Shown piece after piece: positions 7,010-15,462 of a stretch of DNA of 51,924 nt. Source of the DNA: Cupriavidus pauculus. GTDB lineage: Bacteria > Pseudomonadota > Gammaproteobacteria > Burkholderiales > Burkholderiaceae. The notes beneath the pieces were generated by a model. It saw only the letters and a list, made by a program, of their open reading frames with translations, was not told the DNA's origin and searched no databases. Made by a program: the position numbers and the translations under genes. Each line of letters opens with the position of its first letter. Positions within the stretch are counted from its first letter, which is position 1. The stretch is taken from positions 1 through 51,924 of the forward strand of contig NZ_VZOW01000039.1 in assembly GCF_008801835.1 (NCBI RefSeq), given 5' to 3'.

Positions 7010-8734
7010 TCACGACGCATCCATGCCAGGGTTGCCGCGCATGCCTTCGATTGTTGGCAGGTTCAGCGGACGGGCGTCGACTTCCCGGGTCGTGCGCAGC
7101 CATTGCGCCATCACGTCCCAGATCGGCGCGCCGCCAGCGTTGCGGGATGCTTCCGCGACGGGCGCCCAGCCGGCCACCTTGTAGGACTTGTACGCATCGA
7201 TGGGCTGTCCGGCCAGGCGCATGTTGGTGATGCGCTTGCCGATTGGCTGGTTGGGGGCGATCGTGTATTGCAGGCCGCCCACGCGGACCATGTCGCCGCC
7301 CTGCTGGTAGTAGGGATCGGGATTGAACAGGTTGTCGGCGACGTCTTCAAGGATCGTCTTGATGGTTTCGCCGGACATCGCGGTGACGGTCGTGTACGGA
7401 TACGTGATGGCGGTCTGGTCCATCAGCGCCTCCATCGTGATGTTCTCGCCAGGCAGCAGCGTCGTGCCCCAGCGGAAGCCCGGCGAAAACGCGATTTCGG
7501 CGTCCTGCACCGCCATCAGGCCGTCCAGGATCAACTGGTCGAAGGTACCGTTGAAGTTGCCGCGCCGGTACAACAGGCCGCGGTTCACGGCCAGCACCTC
7601 GCCGAGCTTGGCTTCGTACGGGGCGCGGACCTTGCGGATCAATGCGTCCATTGCAGGATCGGCCGGCAGGAAGTTGGCGAAGACTGGCAACAGCTTGTAG
7701 CGGAAATCGCTGACCTTGCCGTGGCGAACGTCGAAATCGAGCACGCCCAGGAACTTGCCGTTCGATCCGGCATTGGTGACCAGCGTGATGCCGCCTGCGT
7801 TCCTGACCGGCACCGGCGCGGGTACGCCGTCGTGGGTATGGCCGCCCAGGATGGCATCGAGCCCGCGCACCCGGGACGCGAGTTTCAGGTCGACGTCCAT
7901 GCCGTTATGCGACAGCAGCACGACAACCTTGGCGCCTTTGGCGCGCGCCTCGTCGATTGTCTGCTGCAGGTTCTCTTCCTGGATGCCGAAGGTCCAGTCC
8001 GGCACCAGATAGCGCGGATTGGCAATCGGCGTATAGGGAAAGGCCTGGCCGATGATGGCCACCGGCACACCATTCATTTCCCGAATGAGGTACGGGTCGA
8101 ACACCGGATCGCCGAAGTCGTTGGTCTTGATGTTCTGAGCCAGGAACGCGACGCGCCCCTTGAAATCGCCGTCGACGATCTGTTTGACGCGCTCCGTGCC
8201 GAGTGTCATTTCCCAGTGCGGCGTCATCACGTCGACGCCCAGCTGCAGCGCGGCGTCCACCATATCCTGGCCCTTGGTCCACAGTGCGGTCGCCGATCCC
8301 TGCCACGTATCGCCGCCGTCGAGCAGCAGCGCGCCGGGCCGGCTGGCCTTGACGCGCTGGATCAGCGTGGACAAATGGGCAAACCCGCCGACCTTGCCGT
8401 AACGCTGCGCGGCAGCCGTGAAATCGAGATACGTGAACGCGTGCGCGGCGGCGCTGCCCGGTGCGATGCCGTATTCGCGCAGGAACGCATCGCCCACCAG
8501 ATGCGGCGGACGTCCGGCCCATTCGGCCACGCCCAGGTTCATGCTTGGTTCACGGAAATGCACGGGACGCAGCTGCGCGTGGCAATCGGTGAAATGCAGC
8601 AGATGAACGTTGCCGAAGCGCGGCACGTCGTAGAGCTGCTGGGCGGCTTGCGCGGCCTGCGCGTCGCCGCCTGGGAAAGTCATGCCGCCGGCGCCGGCCA
8701 CGGCCAGCACCTGCAGAAACTCGCGTCGATTCAT
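7010..8734 (-). CDS. soxB: thiosulfohydrolase SoxB
   Basis: Periplasmic di-manganese hydrolase of the Sox pathway that releases sulfate from the SoxY-bound thiosulfonate. The 574-aa protein starts with a twin-arginine signal (MNRREFLQ), as expected for a folded metalloenzyme exported by Tat. Metallophosphoesterase/5'-nucleotidase motifs are seen in order: LLHFTDCHAQ, LLDGGDTWQGS, SHNGMDVD and GGHTHDG, followed by the 5'-nucleotidase C-terminal domain. The frame is open a further 126 bases upstream but the Tat start at 8734 fits the family. It is the last gene of the minus-strand cluster, 31 bases after the thioredoxin-like gene. Confidence 0.96.
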   Translation of the reverse strand: MNRREFLQVLAVAGAGGMTFPGGDAQAAQAAQQLYDVPRFGNVHLLHFTDCHAQLRPVHFREPSMNLGVAEWAGRPPHLVGDAFLREYGIAPGSAAAHAFTYLDFTAAAQRYGKVGGFAHLSTLIQRVKASRPGALLLDGGDTWQGSATALWTKGQDMVDAALQLGVDVMTPHWEMTLGTERVKQIVDGDFKGRVAFLAQNIKTNDFGDPVFDPYLIREMNGVPVAIIGQAFPYTPIANPRYLVPDWTFGIQEENLQQTIDEARAKGAKVVVLLSHNGMDVDLKLASRVRGLDAILGGHTHDGVPAPVPVRNAGGITLVTNAGSNGKFLGVLDFDVRHGKVSDFRYKLLPVFANFLPADPAMDALIRKVRAPYEAKLGEVLAVNRGLLYRRGNFNGTFDQLILDGLMAVQDAEIAFSPGFRWGTTLLPGENITMEALMDQTAITYPYTTVTAMSGETIKTILEDVADNLFNPDPYYQQGGDMVRVGGLQYTIAPNQPIGKRITNMRLAGQPIDAYKSYKVAGWAPVAEASRNAGGAPIWDVMAQWLRTTREVDARPLNLPTIEGMRGNPGMDAS

Positions 8735-8765
8735 GCGGATTTCCGTTGCAAAAGTGGGGGCCGCT

Positions 8766-9287
8766 TCACGGCCTGGCGTAGCGCGCCAGCGCCGCGACGT
8801 CGTCGTCGAGCATCTCGCCGACTTCCTTCTGCACCACGCGGCCGTGGCCGTCCAGCACATAGAGTTCGGGCAGGCCCTTGCGCGCGCCGAACTGCCGGCG
8901 CAGCGCGTCGGAATCCATCGTCGCCGGGAAGGTATAGCCGCGCTGCTTCAGGTATGCGATGGCGTCCTGTGACTGGCGGTCGATGCTGATCGTCAGCACC
9001 TGCAGCCGAGTGCCGCGCGTCTTGTCGTAAAGCGCCTGCAAACGCGGATTCTGCAGCGCGCAGAACGGGCACCACGACGCCCAGAACTCGATGACCACCG
9101 GCTTGCCGGCCCACTGCGACGCATCGACGCGCCGTCCGTCGAGCAGCGTCATATCGGGCAGGCGGATCGTGTCGCCCACTTCGGCCGCCTGCGCGTGGCG
9201 TATGCCGGGCACGCCGGGCATGCCGAACAGACCGACCACGGCGGACGCGGCCAGCAGCCACGCCAGCGCAATTCGGCGCGCGCGCAT
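8766..9287 (-). CDS. soxW: TlpA/SoxW-type periplasmic thioredoxin-like protein
   Basis: Exported thiol-disulfide oxidoreductase of 173 aa. An N-terminal signal peptide or anchor (to about residue 35) precedes a TlpA-like thioredoxin fold with the active site WCPFC. In sox clusters such proteins (SoxW, SoxS) keep the SoxY cysteine or other Sox thiols in the reduced, active state. That role is inferred from position between soxX and soxB, six bases after soxX. The name soxW is used for context; a generic TlpA name would also be fair. Confidence 0.8.
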   Translation of the reverse strand: MRARRIALAWLLAASAVVGLFGMPGVPGIRHAQAAEVGDTIRLPDMTLLDGRRVDASQWAGKPVVIEFWASWCPFCALQNPRLQALYDKTRGTRLQVLTISIDRQSQDAIAYLKQRGYTFPATMDSDALRRQFGARKGLPELYVLDGHGRVVQKEVGEMLDDDVAALARYARP

Positions 9288-9293
9288 CGTCGC

Positions 9294-9938
9294 CTACTGG
9301 TTGACCGGCGATGCCGGATCGAGCAACAGCGCCATCACATCGCGAATCTGCTGCTCGGTCAGGATGCCCTTGTGGCCAAACCGCGGCATGTTGGAGCACG
9401 CGCTATACGCGTTCGAGTCCCAGATCTTGCCCCAGGTGTAGCGAATCACGTCCTGCGAGTTGCCGCGCAGCTTGCCGTAGTTGTAGAGCGACGGACCGAT
9501 ATTGCCGAACGAGATCTCGGCCTTGGTCAGTTGGTGGCAGGCATAGCAGTTGGCGCCGTTGGGCGCGCCCACCTGATCGGAAAACTGCATGCCGCGGCCG
9601 TTTTGCGCGATGCGCTCGCCTTCCTTCCAGTCGCCGATAAAGTTGTTGTCGGCCGGATATTTCACCAGCTTCAACTCGGCCGCTTCCACCTTCTTCGCCA
9701 GCGCTGCCGGCACCTTGGTGCGATCCGGATACTGGCTGCAAGCCTTCTGCGTGGCGTCCTGGTTCACCACGCCCTCCACCGTCGCCGGGCCCTTCGATGT
9801 GAACGACGATTCGATCATCTGACGCACATCGGCGTCGGTCACTTTCACGCTCTTGGCCTTGGCTGCGGTTTGCGCCTGTGCGCCGGTGCCGGCCAGCAGC
9901 AACAGCGACATCAGCGCCATCGTATGCAGTGTTTTCAT
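9294..9938 (-). CDS. soxX: sulfur-oxidising cytochrome c subunit SoxX
   Basis: Small haem subunit of the periplasmic SoxAX complex that couples thiosulfate to the SoxY swinging arm. The 214-aa protein has a Sec signal peptide (residues 1-22, ending AQAQ). One c-type haem site CYACH lies at 131-135, and the downstream SNMPRFGH probably provides the axial methionine. Length is typical of the longer SoxX type. It follows soxA by 16 bases. Confidence 0.94.
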   Translation of the reverse strand: MKTLHTMALMSLLLLAGTGAQAQTAAKAKSVKVTDADVRQMIESSFTSKGPATVEGVVNQDATQKACSQYPDRTKVPAALAKKVEAAELKLVKYPADNNFIGDWKEGERIAQNGRGMQFSDQVGAPNGANCYACHQLTKAEISFGNIGPSLYNYGKLRGNSQDVIRYTWGKIWDSNAYSACSNMPRFGHKGILTEQQIRDVMALLLDPASPVNQ

Positions 9939-9954
9939 ATTGTTGTCCCCCTGC

Positions 9955-10821
9955 TCAGCGCTTCATGTTCGGGCCGTCGTACGTGCCGCCGTTCGCGTTG
10001 CGCGCCAGATACATCGTCAGCGCGGTAATGGCGTCGGATCCATAGGCCGGTTCGGGGAAGCGCTGCTGGCGCAGGCAGTCGTAAAGCCGATGCTGCATCG
10101 TGCGGACCTCGCCCTGCGATACGCGATAGGCCGGCCAGGTGGTGTACGCGGCCTGTGCGCCCTTCTCGGTCATCAGATTCGGCAGGTCCTGCAGGCGGAT
10201 GCGCTGGCCGTCGACGGCATGGCACGTGGCGCACGCGAAATCGTAGGCGCCGCCGCGATAGAAGAACATCTTCTGGCCCAGCGCATAGACGCGCTTTTCC
10301 TCAGGATGCGCCAGTTGCACGTTCATCTTCACACCGCGCGATTCGCCGGTGACGAAGGCCGCCAGCCGCTCGATATCGGACGGCTGGCCTTGCGACGAAA
10401 ACGGTTGCCTGGTGGCCTCTTGCTGCGTCAGGCCCTGAAGCGTCACGCGGCAATACGCGAGGCGCTGCTCCAGATCCATGACCTTGTTGGCGTCCTTGAA
10501 GTAACGCGGCAGTTCCGCGTAGGCGCCCTTGGTCACGCCCGGGCCCTTGCCCAGATCGCATTGTTCGAGCGATACGTTGCGCGGGCCGGCCGGCTTTTTC
10601 CACAGCTCCTCGCCGGCAGCTTCCCAGAGTTCGGCGGGATTACCTTCGGCCAGCATCTGGCGATACTTGGCGATTTCCTCGGCCGTCTTGTCCTGCGCCA
10701 GCGCGGGGCCGGACAGCGTGGCCGCAACGGCCGCGGCCGCAGCGGTCAGCGCCACAAGCGCGGGCGCCACGGCGCGCGGCAGGCGACGGATGGTGTGGCG
10801 GGTCTTGCGCACGGTAACCAT
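9955..10821 (-). CDS. soxA: sulfur-oxidising cytochrome c subunit SoxA
   Basis: Catalytic subunit of the SoxAX cytochrome, 288 aa. I start it at ATG 10821, which follows GGAGAA with 6-base spacing; an in-frame ATG 30 bases further upstream lacks this. After the signal region (to about residue 43) come two cytochrome-like domains. The first has lost its haem motif and keeps only Cys88 and Cys124, probably a disulfide. The second has CATCH at 197-201. Cys249 in YDCLRQQRF fits the persulfide-modified axial ligand known in SoxA. This is therefore a one-haem SoxA. Confidence 0.93.
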   Translation of the reverse strand: MVTVRKTRHTIRRLPRAVAPALVALTAAAAAVAATLSGPALAQDKTAEEIAKYRQMLAEGNPAELWEAAGEELWKKPAGPRNVSLEQCDLGKGPGVTKGAYAELPRYFKDANKVMDLEQRLAYCRVTLQGLTQQEATRQPFSSQGQPSDIERLAAFVTGESRGVKMNVQLAHPEEKRVYALGQKMFFYRGGAYDFACATCHAVDGQRIRLQDLPNLMTEKGAQAAYTTWPAYRVSQGEVRTMQHRLYDCLRQQRFPEPAYGSDAITALTMYLARNANGGTYDGPNMKR

Positions 10822-10953
10822 GGGGGCGTTCTCCTCGCCATCGCGCCGCATGGTCTGGAGGCGGACGGCTGTATTGTCATCGCCGGCGGCTCACCGGCAA
10901 GTATTGATCGAAGCGCGGCGACGGCTAGCCCGGCGCCCGCGCCATCGACTGCA

Positions 10954-11412
10954 TCACGGCTTGATATAGGCGTAGCCTTCGTCGAACTGCAGGCGGGCGA
11001 TTTCGACCACGCCGGCCGGCACCACCTTGGCATCCATCAGCAGACTCTGTTCGGAAATCTTGCGCGCGGTCAGCGTGTTGCGGCACGCGCGAAACTCGAC
11101 GCCCGACGATGCAAGCGCAGCCACCGCGGCCTCGAAGGTGTTGCCGCGGCCATCCTTGGCACCTTCCAGCAGGAAATCCACGCCGTAGCCGAACGCCACC
11201 ACCACGATCTTCGTGTCGGGCGCGCCGTTCAGGTGATTGCGCAGGTTGGACATCGCCCGCACCGCCTGGTCGATGCCTTCGGAGAGTTGATAGACCACCT
11301 TGACGCGTCCCTTGCCGGACGCCGCCTGCGCGGGTGCCTGCTGGGCCGCGGCCCTGGCCGAAAGGCCGATGGCCGCCAGCGCCGCCGTGGCGCGAATGAA
11401 TGCTCGCCGCAT
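10954..11412 (-). CDS. periplasmic DsrE/DsrF-like sulfur-relay protein
   Basis: 152-aa protein starting at ATG 11412 (MRRAFIR, twin-Arg-like signal ending about residue 24). The remainder fits the DsrE/F-like fold: RVKVVYQLSEG, IVVVAFGYGVDFL, and a single conserved cysteine in FRACRNTL. Cytoplasmic DsrE-family proteins carry sulfur as persulfides; an exported member inside a sox cluster suggests a persulfide carrier or sulfur-trafficking role in the periplasm, which is inference. It sits between soxZ (22 bases) and soxA (132 bases). An upstream in-frame start exists but would bury the signal peptide. Confidence 0.8.
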   Translation of the reverse strand: MRRAFIRATAALAAIGLSARAAAQQAPAQAASGKGRVKVVYQLSEGIDQAVRAMSNLRNHLNGAPDTKIVVVAFGYGVDFLLEGAKDGRGNTFEAAVAALASSGVEFRACRNTLTARKISEQSLLMDAKVVPAGVVEIARLQFDEGYAYIKP

Positions 11413-11434
11413 GATGCTTCCTTGTTTGCCGGGA

Positions 11435-11746
11435 TCAGGCGATGGTGGCCTCGTCGGTACGACGGTCGCCACGGTTGTCGACCCACGTGACGGTAACCTT
11501 GTCGCCCTTTGCGCCGCCCTTGAACTTGAAGTTCAGGAACGGGTCCTTGGAGACGGCCGGGCCAAACTGGGCGTTGAATACTTCCTTGCCCTTGTACGAT
11601 GCAATCACGGTCTGGATATGCCAGGCCGGAATCGTCTTGCCGGCCGAATCCTTGCGCTGGCCGGTTTCCATGTCGTGCTTCATCAAGATCTTGACGTCAA
11701 CGACGCCGCCGTTTTCGGTGGCGCGAACGCGCATCGGGTCTGCCAT
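11435..11746 (-). CDS. soxZ: thiosulfate oxidation carrier subunit SoxZ
   Basis: 103-aa partner of SoxY; the SoxYZ heterodimer carries sulfur intermediates between Sox enzymes. It has no signal peptide, as is normal, because it is exported with SoxY. The immunoglobulin-like SoxZ fold is recognisable from MRVRATENGGVVDVKILMKH, PAWHIQ and KGDKVTVTWVDNRGD. An AGGAGAAGCAC-type ribosome binding site precedes the start. It lies 64 bases after soxY. Confidence 0.95.
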   Translation of the reverse strand: MADPMRVRATENGGVVDVKILMKHDMETGQRKDSAGKTIPAWHIQTVIASYKGKEVFNAQFGPAVSKDPFLNFKFKGGAKGDKVTVTWVDNRGDRRTDEATIA

Positions 11747-11810
11747 GTGCTTCTCCTGTCAGCAGTAATCGGAAAAATCAGGTCTCGGATCGATTCGACC
11801 GTGGCAGCAA

Positions 11811-12266
11811 TCAGCCGCCGCAGCCGCCCAGCGTGACCTTGATTTCCTTCGATGCCACGTACCACTTGCCGCCCGCCTTGACCGCTGCGTGCACCACGGA
11901 CGTCTGGCCCATCTTCACGCGCGTGGAAACGAACGGCTCGGTGCCCGGCGGAATGGTGAAATCGGCCGCCAGCGTGTTCGGATTCTTTTCCACCAGGATG
12001 GCGATCTGCTCGGTATCGGCGATATTGCTGGTGACCGACACGGGCACCACGGCGCCGTTCTCGGCGATGTCGGGAGCGTTGAAACTAATGGCGGTGCTCT
12101 TCTCCGTGCCGCTGCCGCCCAGCGCCTTGATGACGTCGGCCACACTCTTGCCGTCGAAAGCGGTCTTGTTCCATTCCGCGGCCTGCGCTTCGCTGATCAG
12201 GCCGGTGGCAGCCATCAGCGACAGCACGGCGGTCATCCGCAGTACATCTCGTCGTTTTGCGTTCAT
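11811..12266 (-). CDS. soxY: thiosulfate oxidation carrier protein SoxY
   Basis: Periplasmic sulfur carrier, 151 aa. A twin-arginine signal (KRRDVLRM) covers the first 30 residues. The protein ends in the swinging arm GGCGG with the substrate-binding Cys149 two residues from the C-terminus, the defining feature of SoxY. It forms SoxYZ with the following gene. A GC-rich 8-bp hairpin lies upstream between it and the cytochrome gene, which may modulate readthrough. Confidence 0.97.
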   Translation of the reverse strand: MNAKRRDVLRMTAVLSLMAATGLISEAQAAEWNKTAFDGKSVADVIKALGGSGTEKSTAISFNAPDIAENGAVVPVSVTSNIADTEQIAILVEKNPNTLAADFTIPPGTEPFVSTRVKMGQTSVVHAAVKAGGKWYVASKEIKVTLGGCGG

Positions 12267-12375
12267 CTTGCTGTGTACCCCGTACTTGCGTACCGGTTTT
12301 GTGTCGACCCGTGTTGTGCCGGTGCGTCGCCGGCGATCTGTTTGCTGCTTGGGGGAGCCGTTCGATTTCGATCAT

Positions 12376-12407
12376 CGCGGGCCGTCGTCAGTGCCGGCCG
12401 GCCCGCG
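12376..12407 (-). other. hairpin between cytochrome c551 gene and soxY
   Basis: CGCGGGCC/GGCCCGCG, a perfect 8-bp stem with a 16-base loop and no T-run. It could be an RNA-processing or attenuation element that adjusts cytochrome versus sox expression; position is the only support. Confidence 0.4.
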
Positions 12408-12424
12408 TGGGGCAATGCGAACGC

Positions 12425-12751
12425 TTACTTGGCCGGTGCGCCTGCCAGGATCCACTCGACCACGGTCTTGATGTCGGCGTCGCTGACGGCCGCGTTGGCC
12501 GGCATCGGCACCGGGCCCCAGACGCCCGAGCCGCCGTTCTTCACCTTGGCCGACAGCTTGGCCAGTGCACCCTTGTCGCCCTTGTACTTGGCGGCAACGT
12601 CCTTGTAGGCCGGGCCGACCAGCTTCTTGTCGACCTGGTGGCAGCCCATGCAGGCGTTCTTGTTGGCGATCTCCTGCGCCTTGGCTGCGTCGACGGCGTG
12701 CGCGGACGCGGCGGCTGCCAGCAGCGCGGCGGCGATGACAAACTGCTTCAT
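12425..12751 (-). CDS. class I cytochrome c (c551/c5 type), probable Sox electron acceptor
   Basis: 108-aa exported monohaem cytochrome. The signal peptide (1-19, ending AHA) precedes the haem motif CMGCH at 34-38, and PVPMP near residue 80 supplies the axial methionine. It is the first gene of the soxYZ-DsrE-soxAXWB run, so it plausibly takes electrons from SoxAX to a terminal oxidase. ATG 12751 is chosen because the signal peptide begins there; the frame stays open upstream without similarity. Confidence 0.88.
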   Translation of the reverse strand: MKQFVIAAALLAAAASAHAVDAAKAQEIANKNACMGCHQVDKKLVGPAYKDVAAKYKGDKGALAKLSAKVKNGGSGVWGPVPMPANAAVSDADIKTVVEWILAGAPAK

Positions 12752-13037
12752 GTGTTGTGCTCCAAACGGATTGAGCCGTGGGGACGGCAAATCGCCGCGC
12801 TCGGACGATCTCCGCGGCGCGGCGCGCGCTGGCCGCCGTTGGGGCGGGCTTCTCGGAAGGCCTCTGCGGTGATCGGTGAGGGTCTTCGGGGCATATGCGG
12901 CCAGTCCGCTATTTTGCCTCAAGAAGTGGCAGGTATACGAGACGCGACAGTGATATCCATATGCAGAAATTGCCGGGATATCTGCGTCAACCCAAGGGTA
13001 AACCCGATATTTTCCGGCAAATGATTCACATGTGGAA
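12752..13037 (-). promoter_or_regulatory. probable promoter region of the sox cluster
   Basis: 286-bp gap before the first gene of the run. It contains a perfect inverted repeat GATATCC (12952-12958) / GGATATC (12976-12982) in a locally AT-richer stretch. This is a candidate operator for a sulfur-responsive repressor. No soxR-type gene is in the window. Confidence 0.4.
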
Positions 13038-13931
13038 TCAGCGGCCCGCCAGCGCCCGGCCGGTCCCCAGGCGGTTGCCGAAGACGTTGAGCAGCAATCC
13101 GGCCATGACGACCACGGCGCCGATCCATTGCACGATCGCCAGGTCCTCGCCAAGCAACGCGTGCGCCGACAGCAGGCCGATCACCGGCACCAGCAGCGTC
13201 AGCGGCGCCACCTTGCTGGCGGCGTATCGGGTCAGCAGGCGGCCCCACATCGTGTAGCCGAACAGCGTGGCGACAAACGCCAGATAGCAGACCGCGAAGA
13301 CGCCCATGCCCGAGACATGGGTGAGCGCCTGCGCGATGCGCGCGGGTCCCTCGAACCACAACGACAGCAGTGCAAATGGCACGATCGGCACCAGCGCGCC
13401 CCACACCACGAGCCCCAGCAGGTCGACCGCCCCGATCTTCTTGCTGACGATATTGCCGGTGGCCCAGCACAGCGCAGCGCAGAGCGTCAGCAGGAAACCA
13501 GCCGCCGTCATGCCGCCCGGGCCATGCGCCGCGCCGCTGCCGATCAGCGCCAGGCCGCCGGCGGCAATCGCCATGCCGGCCAGGTTATGCCAGCGCAGCG
13601 GTTCGCCAAGCCACAGCGCTGCAATCGCCACCGTGAAGAACACTTGCGATTGCAGCACCAGCGACGCAATTCCAGCCGGCATGCCGACCGCCATCGCATA
13701 AAACAGAAAGGCGAACTGGCCGAGGCTGATCGAAGCGCCATATGCGACCAGCATGCGCAGCGGAATGCGCGGGCGTGGAATGAAAAAGACGGCGGGAAAC
13801 GCCACCAGGCAGAAGCGCAGCGTACCGAGCAACATCGGCGGCACTCCGGCCAGGCCAACTTTGATCACTACGAAATTGACGCCCCAGACCAGAATGATGG
13901 CGAGGGCAAGAAGACGGTCTTTGGCTTGCAT
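13038..13931 (-). CDS. eamA: EamA-type exporter (O-acetylserine/cysteine exporter-like)
   Basis: Drug/metabolite transporter superfamily protein of 297 aa with ten predicted membrane helices in two EamA repeats. Throughout its length it resembles E. coli EamA (YdeD), for example WGVNFVVIKVGL, LRFCLVAFPAVFF, GMPAGIASLVLQ, LAFVATLFGY and VAPLTLLVPVIGL. E. coli EamA exports cysteine and O-acetylserine. Its place between two blocks of sulfur-oxidation genes fits a sulfur-metabolite role, but the exact substrate is inferred. Confidence 0.85.
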   Translation of the reverse strand: MQAKDRLLALAIILVWGVNFVVIKVGLAGVPPMLLGTLRFCLVAFPAVFFIPRPRIPLRMLVAYGASISLGQFAFLFYAMAVGMPAGIASLVLQSQVFFTVAIAALWLGEPLRWHNLAGMAIAAGGLALIGSGAAHGPGGMTAAGFLLTLCAALCWATGNIVSKKIGAVDLLGLVVWGALVPIVPFALLSLWFEGPARIAQALTHVSGMGVFAVCYLAFVATLFGYTMWGRLLTRYAASKVAPLTLLVPVIGLLSAHALLGEDLAIVQWIGAVVVMAGLLLNVFGNRLGTGRALAGR

Positions 13932-14180
13932 GATCGATAAGGGAGCGCCGACATCCCCGGGGGCGGGACGTCAGGCATGGCTAGGGTAGCAGCCGACCCC
14001 GCCCGCGCGTTGCACGATCTTGCGGTTTTGTTGCGAAGTCTCCATGCGCCTGGCGGTCCTCGCGTCGGCGGGGGACCCGGCGGCGGCGCGCCCGGTGCTG
14101 CGGGAATGGCCGCCCGGCGCGGCGCGGCCATCGTACAGGCCATGAAGCCGCCGAAACCCGCCCGGCCGGCTCAGCCCAGT

Positions 14181-15455
14181 TCAGCTCAGCATGTCGGCCC
14201 AGATACTTCGCGCCCACGCCATGCCGTAGGCGCCTTCCACGGCGCTTGGCTCCGTCGATAACCCGCCCGAGCCTGGCACGGTCAGCATCGTTTTCTGTGC
14301 CGCATCGTAGCGATGCACGCTGGCAATATGGATCGCCTCCGTCGCCGACGTAAAGCTGTAGCAGGTATTGGTGTACACCGGCGCCGGGTCGGGCTGCCGG
14401 CCGGCCAGCAGTTGCAGGATCGCGGCCGCCGCCACCTTGCCGTGCTGGTTGGCCATGGTGCCGGACTTGGGCATCAGCGGCGCGATCTGCACCGCGTCGC
14501 CCAGTACGTGGATGTCCGGCGCCACATGGGACGCCATGGTGAGGAAGTCCACTTCGCACCAGCGTCCGTTGGCCGTTGCCAATCCGGCGGACACGGCGAT
14601 GGCCCCCGCACGCTGCGGCGGCAACAGATTCACCACATCGGCCTTTTCGTCGTCCTGCACGTCGAATCTGATCGTGCGCGTGGCGGGATCTACGTCGATG
14701 GCTTCGTGTTGCGGGCGATAGTCGATCATCCCCTTGTAGCGCGTGTTCCACACCTGGCGGAACAGCGCGCCTTTGGACGTGATGTCCGGATTGGCATCGA
14801 AGATCAGCACCTTGCTGCGCGGCTTGTGTTGCTTCAGATAGTCCGCGACCAGACAGGCGCGCTCATACGGCCCCGGCGGGCAGCGATACGGCGCAAGGGG
14901 AATCGCGATGGCGAAGACCCCGCCGTCGGGCATCGCGGCAAGCTGACGGCGCAGTATTTCCGTCTGCGGGCCGGCTTTCCAGGCGTGAACGATCCGGTCG
15001 TCGCCCGGGCCAGCCTGGGCCAGACCCGGCATCGCGCTGGTCTGCATTTCCACGCCGGGCGACAGGACCAGCCGGTCGTAGGGCAGCGTCGCGCCGTTCG
15101 CAAGCCGCACCGTGCGCCGGTCCGTATCGATGGCCGCAACGGTGTCGCGCACATGACGGACGCCGTGCTGTCGCGCCAGGGCGTCGTACGGCAGCGTGAT
15201 ATCGGCCATCCGCCGGTAACCGGCCACCACCAGATTCGATAACGGACAGGACACGAATGCGGCGTCGGGCTCGACCAGCGTCACATCGACCGCGCCGCGG
15301 CTCCAGAAGCGCAGGTAGCGCGCCGCCGTGGCACCGCCGTAGCCACCGCCCACCACCACCACCCGGGCCGGCGCCGCGGCGCGCGCCAGACGCGGCGACA
15401 GACAGCCCATCGCCGTGGCGGCCAGTCCCGCCTTGAGTACGGATCTCCGATGCAT
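14181..15455 (-). CDS. soxF: flavocytochrome c sulfide dehydrogenase, flavoprotein subunit (FccB/SoxF)
   Basis: Periplasmic FAD enzyme that oxidises sulfide to sulfur and passes electrons to its cytochrome subunit. The 424-aa protein begins with a twin-arginine signal (MHRRSVLKAG, cleavage near 27). A Rossmann FAD motif VVVVGGGYGGATAA follows at 32-45. Cys70 in FVSCPLSN and Cys192 in YRCPPGPYE are conserved in the family. A second FAD segment HVLGDA and the C-terminal FccB domain are present. It begins seven bases after the cytochrome gene, so the two form an operon. Confidence 0.93.
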   Translation of the reverse strand: MHRRSVLKAGLAATAMGCLSPRLARAAAPARVVVVGGGYGGATAARYLRFWSRGAVDVTLVEPDAAFVSCPLSNLVVAGYRRMADITLPYDALARQHGVRHVRDTVAAIDTDRRTVRLANGATLPYDRLVLSPGVEMQTSAMPGLAQAGPGDDRIVHAWKAGPQTEILRRQLAAMPDGGVFAIAIPLAPYRCPPGPYERACLVADYLKQHKPRSKVLIFDANPDITSKGALFRQVWNTRYKGMIDYRPQHEAIDVDPATRTIRFDVQDDEKADVVNLLPPQRAGAIAVSAGLATANGRWCEVDFLTMASHVAPDIHVLGDAVQIAPLMPKSGTMANQHGKVAAAAILQLLAGRQPDPAPVYTNTCYSFTSATEAIHIASVHRYDAAQKTMLTVPGSGGLSTEPSAVEGAYGMAWARSIWADMLS

Positions 15456-15462
15456 GCGGAAT

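Noticed and set aside
6968..8989. 673-codon plus-strand frame antisense to soxB
   Set aside because: Mirror of soxB codon bias; no similarity to any family and it also covers the tRNA-proximal spacer and soxW.
9853..11490. 545-codon plus-strand frame antisense to soxX, soxA and the DsrE-like gene
   Set aside because: His/Arg/Gln-rich composition typical of antisense shadows; it crosses several real gene borders.
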